A DNA stretch of 22,330 nucleotides from an uncultured Collinsella sp. (GCA_900542305.1 UQMU01000034.1:1-22330), one strand, 5' to 3'; counted from the stretch's first letter, positions 1 to 8,391 are shown. Translations and numbers: made by a program. The notes: a model not told the origin generated them from the sequence alone.

Positions 1-117
1 CCTACCGGGAGTAGCCCCGACGGTTGACAAAACTATAGGAACACCCAACGACTAGCGCGGGAACCTGATCCTAATGCACTAGTTTCTGTCGAGTCGGTGC
101 TTCTTGCGGGTTGCCCG

Positions 118-123
118 TATAAT
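118..123 (+). promoter_or_regulatory. Probable -10 element upstream of tgt
   Basis: A perfect TATAAT hexamer lies 37 bases before the tgt start codon. No convincing -35 hexamer is present at 16-18 bases upstream and there is no extended -10 TG, so this is a candidate based on the -10 match only. Confidence 0.4.
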
Positions 124-160
124 GGTTTGCGTATGAACCGCAACCAAGGAGTTCCAGTTT

Positions 161-1300
<1,140 letters not shown>

Positions 1301-1449
1301 GGGCGACAGATACGCTCGCAGAGCGTGGACAACGGCAATGGTCGAGCGCCAGCCGGTCGTCGCATTCGCTGACACCGGCTGCGCGACCGCTGACCGATAG
1401 CTTGCAAGTGCTTGATGCATCGTGGGTACCATACCGAATAGTTGATGCT

Positions 1450-1495
1450 CGGGCGGGTGTTTGACGCATGGCGTCGACCCCGCCCGTTTTCTTTT
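1450..1495 (+). terminator. Intrinsic terminator after tgt, inside the upstream region of the LOG gene
   Basis: CGGGCGGG (1450-1457) pairs perfectly with CCCGCCCG (1479-1486) around a 21-base loop, and is followed by TTTTCTTTTT. It ends only about 20 bases before the next start codon. It may simply end tgt, or, if the LOG promoter lies upstream (a loose TTGCAA/TACCAT pair is at 1402-1432), it could act as a leader attenuator. The long loop lowers confidence. Confidence 0.6.
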
Positions 1496-1512
1496 TCTCG
1501 ATAGGAGTACCC

Positions 1513-2271
1513 ATGATTAAGAATGAGAACGTCGAGGGCGAGCCTGCCTACGACGAGACGTACCGCCGCGGCCCCGTGGTCATGCGCGGCCCCATGATTC
1601 CCAAGGACAACACCTACGCCAACCTGCTGGCGCCCGAAGATTCGACTGACTGGCTGCATGCCGATCCCTGGCGTGTGTTGCGCATCCAGGCTGAGTTCGT
1701 CGATGGCTTTGGCGCACTCGCCGAGCTTGGCCCTGCAGTGACCATCTTCGGTAGCGCCCGCACGCCCAAGACGGACCCGGTCTACAAGGCGGCGCGCACC
1801 GTCGGCCGCAAGATCGCTCAGCGCGGCGTGGCGGTTATCACCGGCGGCGGCCCCGGCATCATGGAGGCGGCCAACAGGGGAGCGGCGAGCGTCAACGGCA
1901 AGTCGGTTGGTCTGGGTATTGAGCTGCCGCACGAGCAGGGGCTCAACAAATACGTGAACCTCGGCATGGACTTTCGTTACTTCTTTGTGCGCAAGACCAT
2001 GTTCGTCAAATACAGCTCGGGGGCCATCGTGTTCCCCGGCGGGTTTGGCACGCTCGACGAGATGTTCGAGGTGCTCACGCTGGTGCAGACGCACAAGGTC
2101 AAGCGCATGCCACTCGTGCTGGTGGGCAGCGAGTACTGGCAGGGCCTGTTCGACTGGCTCAACGGCCCGGTGATGGACGCCGGCATGATCAGCCCGCTCG
2201 ATCCCGAACTCGTGCACATCACCGATGACCTCAACGAAGCCGTCGACGTAGCCCTGAGTGGGCTGATGTAA
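1513..2271 (+). CDS. LOG-family protein (TIGR00730 type, lysine decarboxylase-like fold)
   Basis: Members of this Rossmann-fold family hydrolyse nucleoside 5'-monophosphates to free base and ribose 5-phosphate (cytokinin-activating LOG enzymes, and PpnN-like nucleosidases in bacteria); the older label lysine decarboxylase is wrong for most. The 252-residue product shows the two diagnostic motifs: GGGPGIMEAANRG at about residues 111-123 and PGGFGTLDE at 175-183, containing the catalytic arginine/glutamate region. I chose ATG 1513 because AGGAG sits 5 bases upstream; the frame is open to ATG 1468, but the extra 15 residues would be encoded across the terminator hairpin. The substrate cannot be told from sequence. 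It stands alone, with the toxin-antitoxin pair beginning about 115 bases later. Confidence 0.9.
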   Translation: MIKNENVEGEPAYDETYRRGPVVMRGPMIPKDNTYANLLAPEDSTDWLHADPWRVLRIQAEFVDGFGALAELGPAVTIFGSARTPKTDPVYKAARTVGRKIAQRGVAVITGGGPGIMEAANRGAASVNGKSVGLGIELPHEQGLNKYVNLGMDFRYFFVRKTMFVKYSSGAIVFPGGFGTLDEMFEVLTLVQTHKVKRMPLVLVGSEYWQGLFDWLNGPVMDAGMISPLDPELVHITDDLNEAVDVALSGLM

Positions 2272-2302
2272 GTCGATCGTGGCTGCCGCGACATGAATAT
2301 GC

Positions 2303-2354
2303 ATGGTAATCTGATGCTATCTAACATCAGATTACCATTTATTTTGGGTATACT
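2303..2354 (+). promoter_or_regulatory. Operator palindrome and -10 of the toxin-antitoxin promoter
   Basis: ATGGTAATCTGATG (2303-2316) and its exact complement CATCAGATTACCAT (2325-2338) form a perfect 14-bp inverted repeat with an 8-base centre. A TATACT -10 hexamer follows at 2349-2354, so the right arm covers the -35 position. RelB/DinJ-type antitoxins bind such palindromes through their ribbon-helix-helix N terminus, and this placement would let the antitoxin block its own promoter. The binding is inferred. Confidence 0.75.
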
Positions 2355-2385
2355 GATGCAAAAGACGAGGGCGAGGAGGTCGCGT

Positions 2386-2685
2386 ATGTCTACTGCAACG
2401 ATTAAGCCCACGACAGTCCGCATCGAGGAGGGGCTTAAGGAGCAAGCGACTGAGTTTTTAGATTCGGTTGGTCTGAGCCTTAATTCGTATCTCAACCTTG
2501 CCGTTCGGCAGCTTGTGAACCAGCGGAAGATTCCGTTTGAGATTGTGGGGCGGCCGGAGGTACCCAACGAGGCGACGAGGCGTGCCATGGTGATCGCCGA
2601 GGCCCATGAGCTGGGGATTTTGACGGACGATAGTCCGTCATTCGATAACGTCGATGAGCTGATGTCGTTCCTCGATGAGGACTAG
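2386..2685 (+). CDS. RelB/DinJ-family antitoxin
   Basis: A 99-residue acidic protein. The N terminus (TTVRIEEGLKEQATEFLDSV, about residues 9-28, then LSLNSYLNLAVRQLV) is a ribbon-helix-helix DNA-binding and dimerisation domain of the RelB/DinJ kind. The acidic C-terminal part, ending in DELMSFLDED, would wrap the toxin. The start at ATG 2386 is chosen because GAGGAGG lies about 7 bases upstream; the open frame reaches back to 2293 but that extension runs through the operator palindrome. The toxin gene begins 3 bases after the stop codon, the normal antitoxin-first order for translational coupling. Confidence 0.92.
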   Translation: MSTATIKPTTVRIEEGLKEQATEFLDSVGLSLNSYLNLAVRQLVNQRKIPFEIVGRPEVPNEATRRAMVIAEAHELGILTDDSPSFDNVDELMSFLDED

Positions 2686-2688
2686 GCG

Positions 2689-2997
2689 ATGTTTGAGATT
2701 AAGGTCGAAGCTCAGTTTAAGGCCGACTATAAGCGAGCGATGCAGAGCCACCCGCAGCTAAAAACCGAGTTTAAGGCGGCAGTTGCCGAGCTTGCGGCAC
2801 ACGGCGTGCTTCCGGCAGAGTACGGTGCCCACGAGCTCTCCAACCCGGGCGGCAATTACAACGGTCACATCGATTTTCATCTTTCCGATGGCCTGGTCGA
2901 CGTGGTCGTTCTCTACCTGCCGCATAAAACCAATCCGGTGATTCGACTGGTAAGAATGGGTTCGCATCAAGAGTTATTTCAGGGCCCACTGAGCTAG
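2689..2997 (+). CDS. YafQ-type mRNA interferase toxin (RelE/ParE superfamily)
   Basis: A 102-residue protein of the YafQ group, ribosome-dependent endoribonucleases that cut mRNA in the A site and are neutralised by the adjacent antitoxin. Motifs compare well with E. coli YafQ: His48 (in GAHEL) corresponds to YafQ His50, His64 (in DFHLSD) to His63, Asp71 or Asp67 to Asp67, and His93 in GSHQELF to the catalytic His87. The set looks complete, so the toxin is probably active. It starts 3 bases after the antitoxin stop. Downstream is the first palindromic element and then the convergent helicase gene. Confidence 0.92.
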   Translation: MFEIKVEAQFKADYKRAMQSHPQLKTEFKAAVAELAAHGVLPAEYGAHELSNPGGNYNGHIDFHLSDGLVDVVVLYLPHKTNPVIRLVRMGSHQELFQGPLS

Positions 2998-3009
2998 CCA
3001 CTCACTTTT

Positions 3010-3078
3010 AAGTTGCGGTGAAATAGGGATTGATTTGCGGCTTATAAGCCAAAAACAGTCCCTATTTCACCGCAAGTG
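3010..3078. repeat. Palindromic hairpin element, copy 1
   Basis: TTGCGGTGAAATAGGGA (3013-3029) pairs perfectly over 17 bp with 3059-3075. The 29-base interior holds a second small stem, GGCT-TATA-AGCC (3039-3050). It lies between two convergent genes and could terminate both, although neither side has a real T-tract. Its right arm contains the last four codons and stop of the helicase gene. Copy 2 (6575-6644) differs at only three bases plus one extra A and has the same orientation; copy 3 is at 9850-9918. Confidence 0.85.
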
Positions 3079-6046
3079 ATGGAGATGTTCCGTCTGTTGA
3101 CGCGGCATCTGGCTTTCCCTTGTAGCTGACTTCGTCTAAGAGCTCCGCTGCGATCTCGCTGTTTTTGAACCTGATGCTGCAGTCTTCGTTCTTTGGGAAA
3201 GCTAGCAGCGGGATCGTTCCGTACCAGACAGTTTCTTCGTCAATTATCGCTGCACACAAACGTCCTTCTGCTCTGATGGCATACTCGACGTTCATTTCGG
3301 CCAAAGTCTCTTTTGCATCTTCACGCGGAGTCGAGGCAAGGTAAATCTCAAGGGCAATCCCTCGGGCAGCGGCGCCTTTGATTGCATCGCCGAGCTTTGC
3401 AAGGCAGGCGGCAGATACGTAGGGCGCGGCAATGAAGATGCTCTTGGCGGCGTCGACGATGTCTTCAACCAATGTCTCTACGGCATTCGCCGGCTCTATG
3501 AGAATGTTTTGATCGGGCTGCTCGCTGCCTCCGGTCACGTAGACTTCGTACCCAAGCTTGGCGTACGTCTTGAGTCTCTTCTGGTACATGCGGGCGAGCA
3601 TGGGTATCGACAGGTCGACGTAGTCGAATATCTCAACCCGCTGTTTGCCGTCGTAGTTTCTATGCAGCCTGCCTGCCTGTTGCGTTACGCTGCCATCCCA
3701 GGCTATCGGCGTCGCAATAAACAAGTTGTCGAGATATGCAAGGTCGAACCCCTCGCTCAGGAGGCTTTCGGTGGCAACAATGATTCTGTGCTCGTGCTCA
3801 AAGCCGGGAAGCTTGCTCAATATCGCTTTCCTCTCTTTAGCATCGATTTCCCCGGTTAAGAGGATGGGCTCGTGTCCGCGGTCGCGAAAGAGCCTGCAAA
3901 GCTCCTCGGCATGCTTTTTCCTTTTTGAAAGCACAAGTGGATGTCGACCGCTTGATGCGGCTTCGAGGGCGTCGTCGACAATCAATTCACTTCTTGCCGT
4001 ATGCGCGCACAGAAGGTCGAGAATCTGATTGAAGCTTGCACCGGGCTCGTAGGCCGGTAGTCGAATTCCGGTAAAACGAGGCCGTACGATGCGCTGGATG
4101 CCCTGCTGGATCGCTTGCGTTTTTGGATCGATGACATAGCGAAGCGGGCCGCAGAGCATGGAGAGTGCCCGCGTAAGACCGTCGGAGCGCTCGGGCGTTG
4201 CGGAAAGGCCGTATACGTATTTGGCCGGGGCAGACTTGAGAACAAGCTCGAGCTGCGGCGCGGCGGCATGGTGGCATTCGTCGCAGATAATGAGGCCGTA
4301 ATTGCGAACAAGGTCCTTAACTATTGGCTCTCCGGTTTGGCGGTCTTTGCCAGACAGCGATTGAAATGAAGCGACGTCGATGAGGCCACTTACGGCGGTC
4401 TTGCCTCCTCCAATTTGCCCGATGAGCGGAGGCTGCTTTTTGCTGATTCGTCCTTTTGGGGTTCGGACGGGCTCCCTGTTGTCCGTAATGTCGACAAATC
4501 GCTCGAGCTGGGATTTCCATTGGGTTATGAGCGCGGTCTTGGGAACGATGACGAGCGTTGGAAGACCAATGGCGGCAATACGGTAAGCTCCGATGACGGT
4601 TTTACCGAAGCCTGTCGGAGCGGACATGATTCCGTCTTCGTATATGAGCATCTGATCAGCGGCGATTTGCTGCTCAGGGCGAAGGGCGCCTTTAAATGTC
4701 ATCACAATTTGATTGTCAGATTTGCGTTCGTCTGAATAGTGGACAGAGACGCCGGTTTCTTGGAGCAGTCGCTCAAGTTGAGCTTTGCAGCCTCTGGGAA
4801 TCGCGACGCAGCCGCCTCTAAGCTCGCTGAGGTCTATGAGCCGCGGTTTACCGAATACTGATTGATGCATAGATTGCGCGCGGAAGAATTCCGGGTTGGC
4901 GAATGTTGCGAGCCCGCGGATTTCCATTTGAGCCGCTGGACTCAGAGACTTCTCGGGGATGTACAGCATATCGGCTTGTGTGACGGGCAGCGATGAAGGA
5001 AAGTCCCGCGATGTGAGCGGTAGCCGTTTGCGGGGCGTTTGGGCATACCGTTTGGTCTTGTTTGCCACCGTAACTGTTGCTAGCCCGTGTGGGTTGTCCC
5101 CAGTGGTTTCGATCAGATTTTGCACTGTCGAGCGCGGAATCAGCTGGACTTGCGACAGATAAAGCCATTGGTCGGGAAAGGGCTCGAATTGTTCGTCTAC
5201 AAATACGCTGTTTCCTTCACGTTGTGCCTTGCCTTGAAAGGGAAGTGCGATGAGGTTTCCAAAGCCTCCATCGGGGATAGTGACCTGAGCGGGGAGCATT
5301 CGATCAAAGGCCTCGAACGTGATTGTTTTATTAAGCACCGCGGCTTCGGTTATGAGGTAACTTCCAAACTCTCTGGCAGCCTTTGCGTCGATTGGCTCGA
5401 GGAAGAAAAACCAGATGTGTGCGCCGTTGCCGGACCTTGAGCGCTCAACGGCGGCGTTAATGCTCCGTCGTTTTGCAACAAGCCGTACGGCATTTGTTGC
5501 CTCTTTCCAGTCCGCTTTGTCAAAATCGATGACGAGAACTTTCGTGTTGCAGTCCCTGTCGAGAACATATTGCCCAAGGACATCGCGGAACCGGTCATCG
5601 TTGCCTTTAAAGTGAGCAATGATTGCGGCATCGCTTAATTCGGGGAAGATGCGATTGCCGCATTCTGCGCATTTGACTCTTTGATGGGCTGCTTTGGGGC
5701 AAATTCCCGACTTCCACTCGTTTGCGCAAGCGGGCGTATAGCCGATACCTCCGTCTTTTCTGCGATATCCATGAGCGTAAACATCTTTACGTCCGGTAAA
5801 GAGACTGCGAAAGAGCTCGAGTTTGTCACGTGCTGGGCTCGCGCTGGTGACGATGCCCTCGATTCGCGCTCGTTCATCGAACAAAGCGCCAGCTTCTTCC
5901 CACTCTTCAAGTGTGGCGTAGCGTACGTCTGAACCGTTGTTGCAAATGACGATTTGTCGGTGTGGGTCCGAGGTGTGCGCGATCGTCTGATCGTATTTAA
6001 ATTGTGCGGTCCCAAAGAGGGCGTATTGATGTAAAGGCTTGGACAT
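3062..6046 (-). CDS. TOTE-type primase-like/SF2 helicase/PLD-like fusion protein
   Basis: A 994-residue multidomain protein, normally labelled DEAD/DEAH helicase. Order: a small cysteine motif (Cys107, Cys116, Cys126, Cys129, with His121 between); an archaeo-eukaryotic primase-like domain of the TOTE conflict-system type, with the DxD metal motif IDFDKADW (Asp174, Asp176), SGNGAHIW (His210) and PDGGFGNLIALPFQ near 258-271; an SF2 helicase with Walker A APTGFGKT (476-483), DECH (589-592), SATPER (615-620) and motif VI QQAGRLHR (789-796); and a C-terminal PLD-nuclease-like domain (about 855-970). These proteins are predicted anti-phage or anti-mobile-element effectors acting on DNA; activity here is inferred. 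ATG 6046 is the most upstream in-frame start but has no good ribosome binding site. It is less GC-rich than its neighbours and flanked by repeats, suggesting transfer. Confidence 0.9.
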   Translation of the reverse strand: MSKPLHQYALFGTAQFKYDQTIAHTSDPHRQIVICNNGSDVRYATLEEWEEAGALFDERARIEGIVTSASPARDKLELFRSLFTGRKDVYAHGYRRKDGGIGYTPACANEWKSGICPKAAHQRVKCAECGNRIFPELSDAAIIAHFKGNDDRFRDVLGQYVLDRDCNTKVLVIDFDKADWKEATNAVRLVAKRRSINAAVERSRSGNGAHIWFFFLEPIDAKAAREFGSYLITEAAVLNKTITFEAFDRMLPAQVTIPDGGFGNLIALPFQGKAQREGNSVFVDEQFEPFPDQWLYLSQVQLIPRSTVQNLIETTGDNPHGLATVTVANKTKRYAQTPRKRLPLTSRDFPSSLPVTQADMLYIPEKSLSPAAQMEIRGLATFANPEFFRAQSMHQSVFGKPRLIDLSELRGGCVAIPRGCKAQLERLLQETGVSVHYSDERKSDNQIVMTFKGALRPEQQIAADQMLIYEDGIMSAPTGFGKTVIGAYRIAAIGLPTLVIVPKTALITQWKSQLERFVDITDNREPVRTPKGRISKKQPPLIGQIGGGKTAVSGLIDVASFQSLSGKDRQTGEPIVKDLVRNYGLIICDECHHAAAPQLELVLKSAPAKYVYGLSATPERSDGLTRALSMLCGPLRYVIDPKTQAIQQGIQRIVRPRFTGIRLPAYEPGASFNQILDLLCAHTARSELIVDDALEAASSGRHPLVLSKRKKHAEELCRLFRDRGHEPILLTGEIDAKERKAILSKLPGFEHEHRIIVATESLLSEGFDLAYLDNLFIATPIAWDGSVTQQAGRLHRNYDGKQRVEIFDYVDLSIPMLARMYQKRLKTYAKLGYEVYVTGGSEQPDQNILIEPANAVETLVEDIVDAAKSIFIAAPYVSAACLAKLGDAIKGAAARGIALEIYLASTPREDAKETLAEMNVEYAIRAEGRLCAAIIDEETVWYGTIPLLAFPKNEDCSIRFKNSEIAAELLDEVSYKGKPDAASTDGTSPSLAVK

Positions 6047-6050
6047 TCGA

Positions 6051-6107
6051 ATGCCGTACTCTCGTCTTAAAGGAGTTTATTGAGATGAGAGTACGGCATT
6101 TCGTTTT
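6051..6107 (+). terminator. Terminator-like hairpin abutting the helicase start
   Basis: ATGCCGTACTCTC (6051-6063) pairs perfectly over 13 bp with GAGAGTACGGCAT (6087-6099), and TTCGTTTTTTT follows at 6100-6110. Read on the plus strand this is a classic terminator, yet no plus-strand gene ends here. Read on the minus strand the hairpin is the helicase 5' untranslated region, its last arm ending 4 bases before the ATG, where it could hide the translation start. Confidence 0.6.
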
Positions 6108-6162
6108 TTTGGGATACTCGACATCGATTTTGGTTCGGCAACGGTGGGTTGTCGCTCCGTGA
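6085..6162 (+). other. Possible 25-codon leader-like open reading frame
   Basis: ATG 6085 is preceded by AAAGGAG (6069-6075) with 9-base spacing, and opens a 25-residue frame (MRVRHFVFLGYSTS...) ending in TGA at 6162. The good ribosome binding site is the only support. It starts inside the right arm of the hairpin at 6051-6107, and I recognise no family. It may be the 5' remnant of a lost gene or chance. Confidence 0.2.
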
Positions 6163-6271
6163 ACGGTGCCTGGCCCGCGCCGGAACGTGTGGCTGCTGGT
6201 CTTAAATGGCTTTAGCGGTCATGAGATGGGCTGGAGGCGTGGGGGTCAAGCCACCAGGAGACCCCGTGGTC

Positions 6272-6479
6272 AAAAAATGGCAAATATGAGTACTGTTGCT
6301 AGGATAGAATCATATCATTTGGAAAGTATTTAAGACCAATTGGCTGCGATTGCATATATCAACCCCCTAAATACGACGATTCGGTGCTTTATGGAGCTTG
6401 AAAATCGGTGGAAGTGGGCAATTTCAGCGATATTTTGCTGTTACTAAAATTGTGACAGTACTCATATTTGCCGTTTTTT
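6272..6479. repeat. 208-bp MITE-like sequence with 25-bp terminal inverted repeats
   Basis: The left end (6272-6296, starting AAAAAATGGCAAATATGAG) and the right end (6455-6479) are inverted copies matching at 24 of 25 bases. The interior is AT-rich and non-coding. No transposase gene is present, so it resembles a miniature inverted-repeat element; I see no clear target-site duplication. The flanking stretches 6111-6271 and 6480-6574 hold no recognisable gene, apart from a small GGGGTC/GACCCC hairpin at 6242-6265. Confidence 0.65.
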
Positions 6480-6570
6480 CCACTGGGTATCGTCGGGGGC
6501 CAATTAGAGCTCCCCGTACAGCTGGGAACGCGCCGATTGCCAGCAATATCTTGTATGCGGATGGCGCAGC

Positions 6571-6644
6571 AAAAAAGTTGCGGTGGAATAGGGATTGATT
6601 TGCGGCTGATAAGCCAAAAAACAGTCCCTATTCCACCGCAAGTG
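6571..6644 (-). terminator. Palindromic hairpin element, copy 2; terminator of degV
   Basis: TTGCGGTGGAATAGGGA (6578-6594) pairs perfectly over 17 bp with 6625-6641, with the inner stem GGCT-GATA-AGCC in the loop. On the minus strand the stem is followed directly by TTTTTT (6571-6576 region), so it should terminate degV, whose stop codon is about 15 bases upstream. It is nearly identical to copy 1 at 3010-3078 and in the same orientation. Confidence 0.85.
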
Positions 6645-6656
6645 GTAAAGGTGCCT

Positions 6657-7517
6657 CTAGTGAACGGGCTGGTAGCGGGGGCAGTAGCTGATGGCGATGG
6701 CGTCCACGCCCACGTGGGTTGCGATGGTGCAGCCGATGGGGCCGGTGCCGGCGTCGACGTAGTCTTGGCCCGCGAGCGCTTGGTTGACGAGTTCCTGCTC
6801 CTCGGCAGCACCGGTCGTGAGCACGCGCACGCTCGAGCCCGGGTGCTCGGCCAAAAATGCGAGGCAGTCGGCCATGGTGTTGGCGACGATGCGCTTGGCG
6901 CCGCGGCCCTTCTTGATGGCCTTGATCTCGCCCGACTGCCACTCCGGCGAAACGGCCAAGCGAATGTTGAGCATCTGCGTGAGCTGACCGGCGAGCTTGG
7001 GGGCGCGACCGTTCTTAACGAGGTTCTCGAGCGTGCGGGGAATCAGCAGCAGGTGGGCGTCGGGCAGGGTCGCGCGGATCTGCGCCTCGGTCTCGTCTAA
7101 GCTGCGGCCGTCCTCGCGCATGGCCAGTGCGTACTCCACCAGCAGGCCCTCGGCGCCCGAGCCGGTGCGCGAGTCGATGCAGCGCACATCGAGCTCGTGG
7201 GTATCGGCCACCTGGCACGCGTTGGCGTAGCAGGCCGACCACTCACTGCACAGCGAGATAAAGATGGCGCTGTCGTGGCCGTCGGCGCGCACGCGATCGA
7301 AGAGCTCCTTGAACTCGCCGGCGCTCGGCTGCGAGGTGTGCGGCAACTGATCGGAGTCGGCCATGCGGGCGACGTACTCCTCGGCGGTGATCTGCACCTG
7401 ATCGAGCAGGTCCTCGCCCTCGATAATCACATGCAGCGGAATCACGTAAATGCCGAGCTCTTGGGCGCGGGCGGGGGAGATGTCCGACGTGGAGTCGGTT
7501 ATGATGGCAAAAGACAT
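6657..7517 (-). CDS. DegV family fatty-acid-binding protein (FakB-like)
   Basis: DegV/FakB proteins bind a fatty acid and, where the kinase FakA is present, present it for phosphorylation so that exogenous fatty acids enter phospholipid synthesis. The 286-residue product has the family opening IITDSTSDIS (Asp8-Ser-Thr-Ser-Asp12), TSQPS at 61-65, RTLENLVKNGRA and the C-terminal ATHVGVDAIAI. The ligand loop usually written SGT reads SEWSAC here (91-96), keeping Ser94 but replacing Gly-Thr, so ligand preference may differ. ATG 7517 is preferred over an upstream ATG at 7574 because GAAAGGTG lies just before it and homologues begin at this point. No FakA gene is in the window. Transcription probably starts at the promoter near 7595-7623 and stops at the hairpin near 6571-6641. 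Confidence 0.93.
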   Translation of the reverse strand: MSFAIITDSTSDISPARAQELGIYVIPLHVIIEGEDLLDQVQITAEEYVARMADSDQLPHTSQPSAGEFKELFDRVRADGHDSAIFISLCSEWSACYANACQVADTHELDVRCIDSRTGSGAEGLLVEYALAMREDGRSLDETEAQIRATLPDAHLLLIPRTLENLVKNGRAPKLAGQLTQMLNIRLAVSPEWQSGEIKAIKKGRGAKRIVANTMADCLAFLAEHPGSSVRVLTTGAAEEQELVNQALAGQDYVDAGTGPIGCTIATHVGVDAIAISYCPRYQPVH

Positions 7518-7594
7518 AATTGCACCTTTCGTTGGGGCGCGGCAGCGCCGCCTTCTGAGAGCAAAGTGCGACAAGTATAGTAGAGTCGTTCCAC

Positions 7595-7623
7595 ATTACT
7601 AGGTTCAATTGTTGAATAGTCAA
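7595..7623 (-). promoter_or_regulatory. Candidate degV promoter
   Basis: On the minus strand TTGACT (7618-7623) is separated by exactly 17 bases from AGTAAT (7595-7600), a 4 of 6 match to the -10. Two overlapping small palindromes, TTCAA-TTG-TTGAA (7604-7616) and TGTTGA-ATAG-TCAACA (7610-7625), lie across the -35 and spacer and could be a repressor site. The region also serves the divergent HAD gene, for which I see no clear promoter. Confidence 0.45.
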
Positions 7624-7673
7624 CAGTTTGAAGTGTCGGTGTGGAAATCGTCAACTGGGGAAGAGGAATGCCG

Positions 7674-8336
7674 ATGGAGGCACTGGAGATATGCAGGCGG
7701 CCGGTCGTGTTGTTTGATTTCGATGGCACGGTGGCCGATACGGGCCGGGCGGTGATGACCTCGACGCGCAAGACGCTGGCCGCGCGCGGGTTTTCGGAGG
7801 CGCAGATGGGTGACCTGCGTCGCATGATCGGGCCGCCCCTGTGGAAGAGCTTCCACGACTTTTACGGCTTTACGCGCGAGGAATCGCTCGTGGTGGCCGA
7901 CGAGTACCGTGCCTTTTTTGATGAGCTGGGACCGGAAGAGTATCCCGTGTTCGATGGAATCCCCGAGCTGCTCGATGGCCTTGTCGCGCAGGGGCATCGC
8001 TTGGCCGTGGCGACGTCACGCATGGAGGCAAAGTGCATTGACATGGTGGACGAGCTGGGGCTTTCGCAGTTTGAGGCGGTGGTTGGCATGAATCCGCCGC
8101 AGAGACGCGAGACCAAGGCCGATTCGGTCCGCGATGCGCTGGCGGCCTTGGGTGCGGCCGCGGACGATGCCGTGATGATCGGCGATCGCTTTAACGACGT
8201 CGAGGGCGCGCACGCGATGGACGTGCCGTGCATCGGCATCTATTCGGGCGCGGCAGCGCCGGGGGAGCACGAGGCCGCGGGCGCCGATGCGGTGGTGCAC
8301 TCGGTGGCCGAGCTTGCTAAACTTTTCGCTATCTAA
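7674..8336 (+). CDS. HAD-family phosphatase, phosphoglycolate phosphatase/5'-nucleotidase-like
   Basis: A 220-residue cytoplasmic HAD hydrolase using an aspartyl-phosphate intermediate. Motif I is FDFDGT (nucleophile Asp15, acid/base Asp17), motif II Thr is in AVATSR, motif III Lys is in RRETKADSV, and motif IV is GDRFND (Asp171, Asp175). The cap sequence MIGPPLWKSFHDFYG is typical of the group of phosphoglycolate phosphatase-like and 5'-nucleotidase enzymes; the substrate is not settled by sequence. ATG 7674 is chosen because AGAGG lies 7 bases upstream; GTG 7641 and ATG 7668 in the same frame have no proper ribosome binding site. The dipeptidase gene follows after 55 bases and is likely co-transcribed. 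Confidence 0.88.
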   Translation: MEALEICRRPVVLFDFDGTVADTGRAVMTSTRKTLAARGFSEAQMGDLRRMIGPPLWKSFHDFYGFTREESLVVADEYRAFFDELGPEEYPVFDGIPELLDGLVAQGHRLAVATSRMEAKCIDMVDELGLSQFEAVVGMNPPQRRETKADSVRDALAALGAAADDAVMIGDRFNDVEGAHAMDVPCIGIYSGAAAPGEHEAAGADAVVHSVAELAKLFAI

Positions 8337-8391
8337 TAGACATAATGTGAGGGGCGGGCGTACCCGTCGCTCATTGGTAAGGAGGTCGTCC

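Noticed and set aside
24..29. Perfect TTGACA near the window start
   Set aside because: No -10 hexamer lies 16-18 bases downstream, so it is not called a promoter.
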